From Plectrocnemia conspersa (taxonomy: Eukaryota; Arthropoda; Insecta; Trichoptera; Polycentropodidae), in NCBI GenBank assembly GCA_009617715.1, contig VTFK01000055.1:186001-250000 (forward strand): a stretch of 64,000 bases of DNA, read 5' to 3'. The translations under genes and the position numbers were made by a program. Under the pieces are notes generated by a model. It ran no database searches. It was not told the DNA's origin and saw nothing but the letters and a program-made list of their open reading frames with translations. Positions 11,841 to 25,170 of this stretch are shown here, piece after piece. How positions within the stretch are numbered: the stretch's first letter is position 1; each line of letters starts with the position of its first letter.

Positions 11841-12572
11841 TAATGGCGGCCGGTCAAAAGAGCGTGCGTCGTTTGAACGCCGTCATATGAGCGCTATAAC
11901 AAAATAGCGTACATCAAATGCGCAGACAGTCATAAGAGCGCAAAAATACTTGAATAAAATACAAAATAGGTATACAACATATAAGTAAATTGTGAGAAAT
12001 TTACAAAGGCGGTAAAATTAGTATTTTAAGTGCCAGAGCGTAATGACGATTAAAATGATTAGCCAATGCAAATATTATTATTTATTAATTTTTATGTACA
12101 TACGAAAGTATGGCTCCCCATCCTCATAGATACGATATACATATGTTTTGTACTAAAATGAAACGCTGATTGTGAATTTATCATTAAATTGGTTCTATAA
12201 TGTTTCATTAAATTAACAAATAATTATCGACTCGACTTGCAATTAATGCGTACAGTTATAGGGCAGGTATATGGCCCGCCAGACTTTTTTTCATTTATTT
12301 TAGATAACTACATTTTTTCGTGAATGGCGAAAACAAGCGCAAAGTGTAATATAAATAAGATCATCAGAAAATAAATGTGATTGCAAAGGGTTAAAACGTT
12401 CATTTTGCAGAATTTATTTTAATCATATTGTATAATTATCAAAAAGATATTTTAAATACCTAACACGTACGCTATTTTGTTACAGCGCTACTTTGATAAA
12501 TGCTCTTATGCCGCAGCGCTCTTTTACGCACACTTATTTGTCCGCGCTCATTTGTAACGTTGCCATAATTTT
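11841..12572. mobile_element. Foldback/MITE-like element with modular inverted ends
   Basis: The left arm (11841-11955) and right arm (12465-12572) are imperfect inverted repeats, both beginning ATGGC inside a TA-rich junction. They share the inner block AGCGCTRTAACAAAATAGCG. Each arm is built of ~15-bp modules centred on GCGC or AGCG preceded by A/T-rich letters. Module centres in the left arm are near 11862, 11877, 11891, 11907, 11920 and 11938. The ~500-bp middle is AT-rich with no coding frame. No clear target duplication was found. Confidence 0.65.
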
Positions 12573-13879
12573 TTGTAAGAAATTTTGAGGCAACATTTAA
12601 TAATGCTATATATCGTAAATTCTAAATGCATATTATCTTATATATGTACATCCTATTATATTATCTAGAGTCAACATATTTTTCATTCCTGTACATACAT
12701 ATAATATAGCGGTGTCACCCAACTTCACTCGGGCCCAAACTTCAACGCTTTATACTAAATATATATCTGTAATTCGCCGAGTCTTTAGTTATATTATTTG
12801 TTGGTTTTGTGTATGATGTAATAGCTCGGCTGATTCGATGTTGAATGAAAGCATTTCGATAACGATCAAAACAAATCTCATTAAGTGAAGTTGGGAGCCG
12901 CGAAAGCTCCCAAAGCCTCCGAGCCAACAATGAGCCCGTCCGATCAAACATAGAAACCTCATTATAAACGGTTAATTACGAGGGGTCCGCGGTGTAATTA
13001 GCCTGTCAGGACTAAAGCCCCTTAAAAGCCTTTGATATGATGTTTTCGAAAAGTTTCCAGATGCCGTACCCATACACCCTCAAAGCGAGGTTGTGAACTT
13101 TCGTGCGATGGACACAGGGACATAATTGAAATATTACACATAACAACGTCTACTTGATGCTATAATAACGTGATGGAGTGCCTCGTTAAGTGGGAGCTGT
13201 TTCTGAACGTTTGCAACAGTAACAAGATGATAATTGAGGGCTATAAATATAAAAAGTTAGTGTAAGTTACTTGAGAAATTTTAGCAATATTTTTTTTTTA
13301 AACTTACCTATGAAACTGCTTACATCACAATCACAAACAGGAATATAATTTAATTTACCACATCTAGTAACTGGGGATTAAATTACAGAATATTATTTAT
13401 GAAGGGAACTTAAAAATAACAAAATTATAAGTACACAGTCTTTTGCTGCGTTAAAAATAGTTTAAAGGCAAATATTAAGTAAGTAAAAAAGTACATGATA
13501 TGACTTTAAAACTTCGGTTCAAAACTAGCTATAAACTTACTAATCTGTTAAACGCTGCTTTTAGGCTAAAGTAATAAAAGCTATCTTAAGTGTTTATATT
13601 ATTAAGAGAGGTCAATGTAAAAGCTACTATTTTTTCCAGCTTGTATATTCTATACATATATGATATTCTTAATAAACTGTAAGTAGCACATTATTAGATT
13701 CATACGAGTACATACCTAATATATACGACCCAGCTCAATTTAAATTATTTATCACGATAGTCATCCGTGAGATTAAGAAAATCTAAGAAAACCTAATCTG
13801 TGATAATCAAATAGAATTATATTTATATAATAATTACTAATTCTGATCTTTCAAGCATGATACAAATAGCAAAAAAACT
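12573..13879. other. Mixed AT-rich DNA, modest GC patch at 12880-13230
   Basis: The patch around 12880-13230 is of moderate GC with no convincing reading frame. The rest is AT-rich. Confidence 0.4.
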
Positions 13880-13955
13880 TCATATGCGATTTGAACTCAG
13901 ACCTTTTACGTATAAGTCACGGACTAAACCACTTGTATATCATGCTGTTTTTTTA
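13880..13955 (-). repeat. tRNA-like SINE head, minus strand
   Basis: In reverse complement GTGGTTTAGTCCGTGAC resembles an A box and GAGTTCAAATCGC a B box. A short poly(T) run flanks it on the plus strand as at 3337, which suggests the same or a related family. Confidence 0.6.
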
Positions 13956-16229
13956 AGAGTCGAGAGTTAAGCTTAACTCTAGTTGTTTCAAGTCGAAAGC
14001 AAAGCGTCCATATCTGACTAAAGTGTTCAAGAAAGTGATTAATTGCAGCTGTGTTCTGGCGCATATACCTTTTATGAATTAGGAAATAAAGGTAAAGAAC
14101 CCTTTAATTGTAGATAGACTGACCAACCTCTACGATTCAAGGCAAAATCAGACTCTTTTTTATTGTCTAATAAAGATTTTTTTACATTGTATATGTGTTA
14201 CAATGATCCAAAATTAGTAATCGAATCATCAAATTTGGCAACATTGATATTCTATGAAATATACAATCAGGACTTTGCTACCTGTTTTAATGCACTTGTT
14301 CGGCGAAGATATTTTGGCAGTCTTTTTTATGTTTTTTTAAAACTTTATTGTTTACTTAGATACGCCATCAGCATCGATGAAAACCGAGTTAGATTGCGTA
14401 TCTATGATAATGTCAGTGTCAATGTTATTATGACAATAAAAACATGCTAAAGTATTCTATTGAAAAAATCAACTATTTACAAATTTAATTTAATTTAATA
14501 TGAAATGTATCTTATCATTGTGCCAAAAATATTAAAGTTACAGCTAATAATTACACGCAATAAAAAAATTAAAGATGTTTTTAATTTATTATATAAATAA
14601 AAAAATATTTTTTTGCAAACCTAATTATTTATAACGATATATAATATTTGTTTAAAAAATAACTAGTGTTTCTCTTTTATTAAAATACATTTTGGCGTGT
14701 TTTAATTTATTTAATTTAATTATTTATCGCAATATTTTTTTACCAATTATCTATGTAATATAAAAAAAATAGTTTATTATAAATAAAACAAATATTTACA
14801 ATTAAATTATAGAAAATTACATTTTTTGTTGATATAAGAACATATGTACTATATATAAAATCTTATTAATCTAAGGATGTATCGCTAAAATATTTAGTTT
14901 ATTACATAATTAATTTAGTACGCGATTCCGTCATCAGAGTTAGCTGACCACTCATAAGTCACGAGTCATTTTATATCATCGGATTATGCCGGACGCTTTT
15001 TAAACGCTTATTAGCGAAAAGTAGCATGAATTACTTTCGCCCGTGAATAAAAATAACAATGAAAATATTTATATAAATATACTAGATAGCTAGTAAAATA
15101 TTCTTAAAATAACCGTAATGTAAAATCTCCTTACTAAAAACCAAAGCATAAGCATTAAATATAGTACGTTCATAAGAACGTGTTTATGTCAGGTAAGTTG
15201 CGAAGAAAATGCTTTTTTTTGTGGTCAAAAAAAGGTTTTAAATTACTGCTCTAAGGCATGCAAAAAATATACTTTCATTGTAGTGAAAGCATAAGTGTAC
15301 GTACTTATGTTTTAATGTAATGTTTTGTCATTTAAAGGCTATACAAATATTTTTAAAAACTATTTTTGGTTATACTATTATAACGTTATTTATGCTTTTT
15401 GATTATACTTTTATATTATTTTTGAAGAATCGCCTTCCAACCTATGCATGATTGTTTAAAAATAAAGATATAATATTAATTGAAAAAATAATATTCTAGC
15501 TATATATTATATTTTAATTTATAACAGTGACAGCAATATAGTCATGCAAACAAAAGATAAGTCCAAATGGCGCAGCGAGATAAGGGATGACTCATTTCTA
15601 AATATTTCATGCAAATATCTGAAATTTTGGTTTCTTAGAATCGATATGCTATAAACCGAGCCTTTTGTGTACATGTGTTTTGAGATTTGCAAACAAGTAA
15701 ACATACAATGGCATGAAAATCACGTGATAGTTATTTTGTCTCAATACCTAATTAAAACATACTAAAAAGTGTCACATATAAAATATTTTAAACATTTTTA
15801 GATGCACAAAATATTAAAAGCAATTCCAAAAAATATTTTAACTACGAGCTAAAAAGCCTAAAATATTTTTTTATAGCTATTTAAAAATAATTTATTAGAA
15901 TAATCAACGTATTTATGATATATATGCTAAATAATAAAACATGCATGTATATATAAATTTGTTATTTTAATAACCACAGTAAATCATTTTTTTTTCATTT
16001 AAATGAAAAAAATTATTCTTAAAATAATTTTAATTAGTATATTCCTCATTACTGGTATTATTATCGTTCTTTCAATGCGCCAACAACGATATATAAGGAA
16101 CGAGAGAAAAATGGCAATTCCATTTAGAGGGGTAGCTGGCGTTCAATTATATTTCTAGTAATTTCAGCATCACGGTGAAAAGAAGGCTTATAACAAAAGC
16201 TAAAACCCATTTTATTTTTTAATTAATGG
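13956..16229. other. AT-rich stretch without recognised features
   Basis: A 95-codon frame at 14163-14450 is Phe/Tyr/Ile-rich without homology I can name. I treat it as chance. No RNA gene or repeat was recognised. Confidence 0.45.
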
Positions 16230-16700
16230 AAAGCGTTTATGAAACCCCCCACGGTCCGGCTTTCTTCATCCCCCGAACCTCCACCCCTTCTTTTCCATTC
16301 CTTCAAAGGATACCTACCCAGTGCTCTTAAATTACTTAAGAGAATTCAATTACGAATGTCGCTTACGATACAATACATAATCGGTTTCGCGGACACAGAT
16401 CAAAGATTAATTACACTATGGGAAAAATGTATAAGTGTTTCTCTCGGTGCATAGGGAACGTATTAATAGAAGTCTGGAAATAAGGAGGAACGGGGGTGGC
16501 GGCGAGGTGGCAGAGAGGAAGCCACCAGACCCACGAATAGATGTATCTTGAAAGAAAAACTCTCGAAAAACTAATTACAAGTTGTAATTGAAATTTTGCG
16601 TGTTATATAATCGGATACTTGAGCTGGCCGGCGTATTGTTGCCACTGTGAGGGGAGACTAAGCAATATTGCCGAGATGTGTATAGGATGTACAAAAAAAA
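16230..16700. other. GC-richer island
   Basis: It contains CCCCCCACGG, GAACGGGGGTGGCGGCGAGG and several TAATTA words (ATTAATTACAC-like, AACTAATTACAA). No supported coding frame. Confidence 0.4.
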
Positions 16701-17009
16701 TATCACCTGTTTGATTTTAAAATATTCAATGCTTGGTTTTAATAATATATGTTTACCACTATTCTACACTTAAGATATATTTTCAATCTTTGGAATTCAC
16801 TTGACTTTTTATATATTTATTAATTTATTGGGATTTTTATTGCAACACAACAAGCGTTCCCCAACTGTTTTACTACTGAGTAAACACAATTATCAACTAC
16901 TAAGTAGTAAAACTTTAAATTGAAATAAGTGACATATATTTAATAATTTTAAAATATTGTTACAAATAATATTTTTAAATATTAAATATATAAACCCACC
17001 TCGTACGTT

Positions 17010-17870
17010 AGAAGGGGATCGTAATAATGCGGGCGTACTTCTTGACGGCTGCTAGGTCTGCGGGAACCGCTCGCGGGATTTCAAACGCGCGTGTGCTGTA
17101 TTACGTTCGAATCGCTACACATATTTTTTCATTTATATATTAATAGGTATAGTTATTTTATTATTTAATTGTGTATCTGATGTATAATATCATGTGTCGG
17201 TGTTGGCTGGTCTTTTGGGCAGTAAATGTGTTTTTGATATATAAAAGCTTTGTTGGATTTAATATCAACATAGATTATAATAATTTAATTGTTAGCTTAT
17301 TTTTAAAAAAACATTTGTATGTAATTCATCCAAAGTTATTATTTATGTTCATCTAATTAATAAAAAACATACATTGATGCAAATATTTTATTACACTATT
17401 AATTTCTCTGCAACTCATTACGCTCTCGCGTAAGTACGTTCATGGTTTAATCATGATCGAATTCCTTCACCGAAAAATTATTGCGTTCCGAGCGTTCGTT
17501 CGAAAGTTTCTCATAAAAGATAATTGCTCACATTCGCCATCAATATCCCCGACCGGGGCGAAATTTAATTAAACATATTGTTAATGCCCGCGCGTTTTGT
17601 TCATTTTTCAATTAAAACGGCGACCGAATGGGGGTGGGTCCATGCGGGGGTGGGTTATTAAAAATTTCATACAGATATTGCGGGGTCGCCTTATTCCGCG
17701 GGGAGGCTCGCACCGTAAATTACACTAATTTTAATTTGCTTACTTTTCCCATTGTATCCACAACACAAGGGGTTGGCGTTCGAGTTTGAGTTGCAAGAGG
17801 GTTGAAAATTGCCACGGGGGTGTGGGCGTGCAATCAAAACGGCAACCGAAAAAATGTGCGCGGACGCTAA
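17010..17870. other. Two GC-richer islands with GGGGTGGGT words
   Basis: 17450-17870 has GGGGTGGGT near 17631 and again near 17647, flanked by AATTTAATTAAACA and AATTAAAACGGCGACCG. A smaller patch lies at 17010-17110. This pairing of G-rich words with homeodomain-type words recurs through the window. Confidence 0.45.
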
Positions 17871-18171
17871 TGCTATGCAGTTGCAATTTATTATGTTGTG
17901 ACTGGATTAAAAATAGGATGCATTTTTTTAAATTATCATATATGACTATTTGAAAATATTCTAATTTCAGTGAGTGTAACACATGCTAATTTGTACTAAA
18001 AAAATACTTCATTAATATAATGCAGAATGAATAAATAAAAATATAATGTATAAAATACTTAATTTTTTTTAATTTTAATTTTAATTATAAATGCTTATTG
18101 GATAATAAAAGCTCAATGTAATTAAGGAATAAAGCAAGTATACTATATATACATATATGTGTAATTTTTGT

Positions 18172-18211
18172 CCTCAAAACAGTAAAAGTTCGACCGCCGT
18201 ACATGTACGGC
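18172..18211 (+). repeat. Dispersed repeat with a 16-bp palindrome, copy 1
   Basis: CCTCAAAACAGTAAAAG at 18172 is followed 24 bp on by the perfect palindrome GCCGTACATGTACGGC (18196-18211). The same arrangement with identical spacing occurs at 55435. Confidence 0.65.
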
Positions 18212-19487
18212 AAAACCGTTTAAACCCCTTTTCTTACTACCTGCTCTGAATACAGCTATTAATTTATCAAAATAAATCAGTACTTGCTATTTTTAAACAT
18301 TTTATAAATTTTTTTTAAACAAAAAAATAAAATTAAAAAGTTTCTTGATAAATCATCATTATGCATTTTTTTTCGAGAAGAATAACTACTTGCGACCCGG
18401 AAAATATGGCATCTGCGGCGGCTTTATTAAACATACTTATTTTTGTAATATTTATTTATAAAGTGTAACTAAATAACGATACATGTTTTAACATTGAAAG
18501 ACTGATGTTCTCGAAAAAATTTGATTTCACGCTGCTTATACAAATGTGTTGTTTATTTTTCTAAAAAGCTTTGTAGCTAATTAGCTACAGTTTATTAACA
18601 TACGATTAATTTGCGTGTATCACGCAATACATGAACAATAATAACTAAATTCGATTGCTCACGCACGATGCTAAAGCAAGCGAGGTCAAGAAAAATATGT
18701 TTTAAAAAATATATTAATAATATTAAAAATATATCTATTTCTGCAGCTATTTGTGTTTGATTTGATTTGCTTTGTGTATAGATTAACACAAAGCATGAGC
18801 GCGTTTTGAAGCAAAAAGTATTTAGATAGAAAATGTCCTGTAAAAAAAGCACCACAGTACCTTTTAAGAAATGCTTAACTATATACATATTTTAAGGTAT
18901 TATATACTTATACAGTAGTTAAGCATTTAACACAAACATTCCTACTTATAGCCATAAATGAAATTTAAAAATGAGAACTGAAGAAAAACATTAAAATACA
19001 CTTTAAATCTGCCTCTTTTCTTCAACAGTTAAGTTGAGGTAAAATGTCATAATTTTATTGTTTGCCATATATAAATGTTATATATCACATTGATTCTGTA
19101 AATTAACTCTAAACCGTAAGGATGTATTATACGTGAAATAATCAACACAATGTAACCTTTTCTTAAAAAAGGGATACTGATATTTTATGGACGATAATCA
19201 AAGTAAATCTGTTAATTTTTATTCACAGTGAATATTGGCTTTTTATATTTTTAATAAATATTAGATAATACTAGAGTATGCATACCTTTGTATTATATTA
19301 CTTTTATTGATAGCTTATTGATAGATAAAATATGAAATTCACTATATTGCGAATAGCTACAAAATATTTTAAATATTTGCTAATAATAATTAAATAATTA
19401 AAATAAATAAAAAATAAAATTAGAACGAATCAAAAATAAAATTAATAAAGCAAAAAAGTTCAGGGTCCGGTATATACACACACTCAA
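18212..19487. other. AT-rich stretch, nothing recognised
   Basis: Low-complexity AT-rich DNA; one 97-codon minus-strand frame (18595-18888) is hydrophobic and without known motif. Confidence 0.45.
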
Positions 19488-19526
19488 TAGCTGCGGTACC
19501 TCACGATAGTGATGTACCGACAGCTA
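19488..19526. ncRNA. Compact hairpin, unknown role
   Basis: TAGCTGCGGTAC pairs with GTACCGACAGCTA with one bulged base, and inside it TCAC pairs with GTGA around a GATA tetraloop. This is 16 base pairs in 39 nt. It is shorter than a usual pre-miRNA, so an RNA gene is only one option; a protein-binding palindrome is another. Confidence 0.3.
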
Positions 19527-20699
19527 GTTATATTAAATTATTCTAAGAAATAACTACATAAATTAAATAATATATATAAATAAAATTTATAGTTATCTAA
19601 TCTAGTATATTATAAATATTAAACACTAAATAAAGATAATGATCTACTAAGAAAATGAGGTTTGTATGTGAGAAGGTCTTAGTATTCGCCCATCCTGTAT
19701 AATGCATATGAATTTCGATGGATCGAAGGGCTGGGAATTTGAATGCGCATCGTTAAAGTGGCGAGATAAGACGAGAAAATAAACGATTAATTTTCGATGA
19801 TGGATGCGGAAGGGTTTTGTATTACATATGTATGTGAGAGCAGCGCGAGGAATGGAAACTAGATGAAGGAAGGGAAGAAGAAGAAGTGGGCCGTGTGGGT
19901 CGGATGGGGATCGCTTAATGCTTTTTCCATTTCCTGGCAAGGGAGGGCACTCTATCTGTCCGGACAGCTTCTTTCTTTGTGATTGCGGATGGCTCTGCTT
20001 AAACTACATATTTATCTTGCTTACCGTTTATTTGCTGGCTTTTTACGAATACACACGTACGTTGCGCAATACGAGTAAACACACACATGCCTGGCTTTGT
20101 AATTTTTTACGAAAAAGATATACAAGAAATGGCACTAAGCTTACCATTTACAATTTTCAATATATTTACATTTTTGTAATATTGATATTCAAATATCTTC
20201 AGTATTTAAATGATAAGACTACAACATAAAATTCGTAAGAATATATAAGATATAAATATATACGAACATCCATATGTACCTCTATGCAAATATAGGTCTT
20301 TTAATATTTAATAGTATCGTTTTTATGGTAATCTTTATCATATACATTGTAAAATCAACAAAAAATATCTAAAACGTAAGATAAGAAAACAGGAAAGAGT
20401 TAATATATTTACATTATATTTTTAAAATTAAGTTTTTTTAGATAATAAATTAAAAATAATGAGATGCACTGTATGTCCTTAATGTAAGCTATTGTTAAAT
20501 AAATATATCCTACCTATAAACAATAATTCTATATTTATTAAAAAATGGTCAATGAGCTAGCCAAAATTTTCACTCTGTTTTTTTCTTTCCACGTCTTAAA
20601 AAAATTGTTATAAATAATAAGTAAAATGCTAAACTTTTCTGTAAAACAAAAATATTTTAATATTGTATTCTAGATATATAATAGTATAATATTTGAGTG
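19527..20699. other. AT-rich stretch with a weak island at 19640-20110
   Basis: 19640-20110 is of moderate GC with overlapping open frames on both strands and no motif. The rest is AT-rich. Confidence 0.4.
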
Positions 20700-21020
20700 C
20701 GTATTTCCGTAAGGTGACCATTACTGGGTCGTTTGTTGTCGCCCTTAGCGTCGCCGTGCAAAGGACATCGCTAACGGCCTATCGAAGCTTAACGAGCTAC
20801 CTCGGCCGGAAAACTTAAAGCTCCTAATGGAAGCTTCTATGGCTTCCACTTACTTACAATCGACGCGTTCCAAAATAAACTCAGCAAGGCTTAATCGAGA
20901 TTTGTTACCAATTTAAAACGCCTCCTCCGTCTCATTCCCGACACCAAATTCGTATTTATGGCGTTTGTGTGCTCTTTCCCTTTATTATTTCGCGAGTGTT
21001 TCGAATGAAACCTTAAGCGA
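20700..21020. other. GC-richer island
   Basis: It contains GTCGCCCTTAGCGTCGCCG, CCTCGGCCGG and AAGCTTCTATGGCTTCCA. No frame is convincing. Candidate regulatory block. Confidence 0.4.
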
Positions 21021-22009
21021 ATACAATTTGTTTACATTTCACAAGCGATTCAATGAAATTTTAAAGTAAATAATATGTAGATACTAAAGATACTAGAGTT
21101 CAAGTTCTATATCTTTATATATTAGTAATTAAATATTTTGGCGTTGCAAAGATTATAAATAATAAAAAAACATTACGCTGTAATCTTTTATGTAACAAAT
21201 TTATAAAAGCATGGCGTTTTTAAGTTATGACACTAAGTAGGTGTAAACTAAGAAAAATATACAAGCATGTAAAAATGCTTTAGAGCTTTAGAGATTCCTT
21301 GTAGCATCGTTATGTTATTAATATAAATTATTAAATAGATAATTATTAAACATCAGTAATTTAATTTTCAAGTTGATATTTCTATGTATTTTAAATTTTA
21401 TAATATACTAAAAAAAATATATTTAAATACAGTATATGTTTTATATCTTGTTAGAATAAACTAATAATATATACTATTATTGAAAAGTAAAACATACTAG
21501 TTTTATTCTTGTACATTCTATATGGGTGTACAGTATGTGTATATTGAATGAATAGTGAAAATGTTTTCGTTCAGAGCATCTCGCTAATATGATTGTTATC
21601 GTAGCTTTCGTAAGCAGCAAGGAACTTGTGATGAATTGAATAAAGCTGCTTTGTGAGCTTGTTCTGTTCAACTGCACACCCACTAACCTTTATATACCAT
21701 TACCTTCCTTCCTGTCAGATTCAACGCCGCTTCTCAAACTGTGACGCCTTGAATAATAATACATTCAAATTAAATAGTCTTATGAGGGAGTGATGACTAC
21801 TAATTTTTAATAAGACATATAATTTACGAGTTTTTTAAATTTAGTATCACGCTTAAGCTGATTTATGAACATTTTTTTATTTTATTAAAACATATATTTA
21901 AAAATCAACACAATCAAATATAACGCCTTATTAATATTGTTGTAGTTTATATAATTGTACACAATGGTTATAATACCTTTGTTATACTGTCGCTGCCACA
22001 CCAATCAAA
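21021..22009. other. AT-rich stretch, nothing recognised
   Basis: Mostly A/T runs and short chance frames. No supported gene or repeat. Confidence 0.45.
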
Positions 22010-22165
22010 ACTCTAAGGATCTTCCACTGACTTTATCCCTCCGCCAGCTTCTCCGCCACTGTTCGGTGAAAACATCTCGCCCATCATAGTCCGTCGTATA
22101 TGTAATATAATCTATTACAATTCTCACTAGTTTTCACCTGCGTCTTACTGGCTGCTCCAAAGGGT
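22010..22165 (+). repeat. LTR-like repeat fragment
   Basis: This shares CCGCCAGCTTCTCCGCCACT, AAAACATCTCGCCCATCAT, the TAATATAATCTA stretch and CACCTGCGTCTTACTGGCTG with 45180-45305, and in reverse complement with 5464-6394 and 51990-52150. Confidence 0.8.
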
Positions 22166-23599
22166 TAGAATCCTGAAATTTTAATCTCTATTAAATTTAC
22201 AATAATATTCCATATACATGTAAAAATAATTAGTTTTTAATCAGTGCTTTGTCGTTTTGTACTAATATTACTGGTGTTACTTTACAGCAAACAGACATAT
22301 GCTAAAATGTCTAATTAATTGTTTATAGATTATAATTATGTTTTTTATAATTTGCGCGCTTTTTTTATTGAATATTGGTCTAAGAGCCGCAATGGCGGCA
22401 AAATCATGATGGCTTTAATACATAATTTTACTTAAAATACACAAAAAAATCAAATATTAATCGCATTCAAGCATAAGAGATGTTCACCATTCCACTTAAA
22501 TTATTCCAGCTCTTTGTAGCCATCGTCGAAAACATCTTTGTATTGAGCAATCTCATTGAGAAGCTAAATTACACTTGTAAGAGAAGCATTTTTGAGCATT
22601 GCTATACTGGCCGCTATGGTTAAGAATAAAAGACGCAGTCGCAATTTTCTAGGACACTACAGCTTCTAGCTGAAATTTGCTGTGAATCGATGAATTGTCA
22701 AAATAATAAATTTTAAAATCCTATAAACGACAGTAAAGGCTTTCAATAATGAAAGAGAAAAAATGGGTTTGCCGTAAATAAATAAAATATATATCGTGCA
22801 GGACACACAATATTGCACAATAACCGCAAACTTTCAAAACCCAATAATAATTTCATCAGCGCCATATAAAAACTCGAAACACGTCTTGTGAAAATACTTT
22901 TTACTCACTGTTGTACGGACCCCTTGTATAATAAAAGGACAATAGACCAGAAGCACCATCTTTACTGAATAAGCTTTTGAATGTGTGATCTTGAGATACT
23001 GTTATTGGTTCATAATTATCAAAGCTTTTATATAAAAATATGATATCTAATTAAAACTTAAGCTAATCACTGAATATTACGATTGACTGTAAAATGGCAA
23101 CATGGTGTCGTATATTTAAAACAATTTAAAGCAAATGTTAGAAAATATAAATAATTTGAAGGCCTGACATATGCAACTATTGGATGCGTTTTTGAGCATT
23201 CAGAGCCAAAAAATGGAGTAGGTGTCTTACTTATATTATTTTATAACAGGCTTATGTTAAACATTATATAATAAGACTTTTACTATGTTAATTCTAAGAT
23301 AAAATATTTTCTGGTTATACGGTACAAATTATTTTGTAGTATAATGAATATGAAAATGAGCGCCGGCCACAAAAGCTTGAGTGCCACTGGCTGCTGTGGG
23401 ACGGATCCTACGCAAGTGTCCCATTTAGATCTGCCAACATAATTTGCGATCCCGCTGTGTGACCAAAATCACAGATTAACCCTATTATCATAACAATTAC
23501 TCCTACGCTACATACACGTATATTATCTACATATTCCCATACAGCTATGTACATGTGTATTTACTCATAAAATAAAACTTATTATTTACTTATACACAC
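22166..23599. other. Mixed AT-rich DNA, nothing recognised
   Basis: A moderate-GC patch at 23360-23470 contains GCCACTGGCTGCTGTGGGAC. No gene or repeat family member could be supported. Confidence 0.4.
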
Positions 23600-24050
23600 T
23601 AATAAATTGCTTGGCAATTTATTGTTTCGCATTTTCCCGCAATTTCGGGAAAAGGAAATTATAATCGCACCGTGAGCAAGAACGCCAGGAGTACCAAGGT
23701 GGTGGGGGGCACGTACAGAGAGATGGGATGGTGGTGGGGGGTATCCATAAATGAGAAATGCTCTTCCAATTAGCAGATACCATCGGACTATAATTAGTTG
23801 TCAGGGGTGGGTTTTGGGGGTGTTTTCTGAGGAAATCGGGTGGTAAAACGTTGGGGGGCGTACGGGCGAAAAGGAGGTGAAATCCTATTACTTACTGACA
23901 ACCATTATTTCATAGGAATGATGTATCTAGGTGGTGGGGATGGAATAGTATTGGTGGGGAAGAACTGTCGCAATTAATTGCAATATGAAATTAATTAAAA
24001 TCAATATCGGGGTAGGCATTCCATTTGACCGCTAAGACAATTTAGATAAT
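23600..24050. other. G-rich island
   Basis: It is dense in GGTGGTGGGG, GGGGTGGG and GGTGGGGA words on the plus strand, ending with AATTAATTGC and AATTAATTAAAATC. This G/C strand asymmetry is the strongest in the window. No coding frame. Confidence 0.45.
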
Positions 24051-24889
24051 CTATCGTTTTTCTTGTTGTTATCTTGATGGCGATCTTATAAGTATTATAT
24101 ATTTTTTAGATAATATTAATATAATTATTTATTATATAGAATTTAATAGGTTTAAAGCTTATCTTACATTTCCCTAATCCCTCGGATAAATATCACGGTT
24201 GATTAACTAAAATGGGGCTAGGGTCTGTGGTAGGATATTTCAATCAGTGCGGTCAAGAATAAAAATTATATTAGATGATAAATAAGTATGCATCGTTATC
24301 AGGCAATTGTACCTGTATCTCTCCCCCAATATTCGAGTATACCTTCTTAATTAATTCAAATGGAACACATATTTATATCAAGCCGATATTAGAGCTATTA
24401 GTTCACATGTACGAACTATGATAAAAAATAATGATATAGTAAGATCTCTTTTAATCGCTCCCTCACTGCTGAGGATCATGACCATTCTGACGCGTTTCAA
24501 CCTCCTGCAGAATTTTTCTTAAGCAAACACATTTTTTAGCAAACTGGATTAGAGTATATAATATTACTTTAATTTTTTTAATATTTTTTCCTGAATAAGC
24601 TTTGCATAATCTATACTAATATAATGTATTTTTTGCACAATCAACAAATTATATTATATATATTTACTGGCAGTAAAAGAGGCAAGTGGAGAAACTATTT
24701 TCAGCGAAACGGCGGTTTCTATAATGTACCATACATCTAGACTCCATAGGCGTCTTTCGGGCAATAAAATATTAGAGACATTCAAAGAAGGCCAATTCTC
24801 ACTATCATAATATATTGTTTTTATTAAGATATCATATGCCCCAGTTCACTTATCCTTTTCTATAGTCATGTCCACTATTTTCCTGGAAC
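24051..24889. other. AT-rich stretch, nothing recognised
   Basis: No gene, RNA or repeat was recognised. Confidence 0.45.
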
Positions 24890-25170
24890 AATGACCGTTA
24901 CGTGCCGTCTGATCTATGGCGAATCGGATAAACCGGAATTGATATTGTGCTGTTCGCCATAGTGGGCGGGCTCTCTCGCTCTAGCCCGCCATAGTTCCTT
25001 TTGTCATTTTAATTAAAAAACTTTAATAATAACATCTAATACCCCGATGAGTTTACAGTTTTAATTAAGTGCATAATGCCCGGCGCGCAGTAATTATACG
25101 GGGAACGGGAACAACACGCCACTGCGCCGAAACCCTACGCTGCCAATTTAATTAATTTCGACGGTTCGTT
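24890..25170. other. Island with overlapping inverted repeats
   Basis: CTATGGCGAA (24914) pairs with TTCGCCATAG (24953-24962), a perfect 10-bp stem. GGCGGGCT pairs with AGCCCGCC just downstream around a CTCTCGCTCT loop, and a third CGCCATAG copy ends near 24993. AATTAAAAAAC and AATTTAATTAATTTCG words follow. No coding frame. Confidence 0.5.

Noticed and set aside
14163..14450. 95-codon plus-strand frame
   Set aside because: Phe/Tyr/Ile-rich composition typical of AT-rich chance frames and no recognisable domain.
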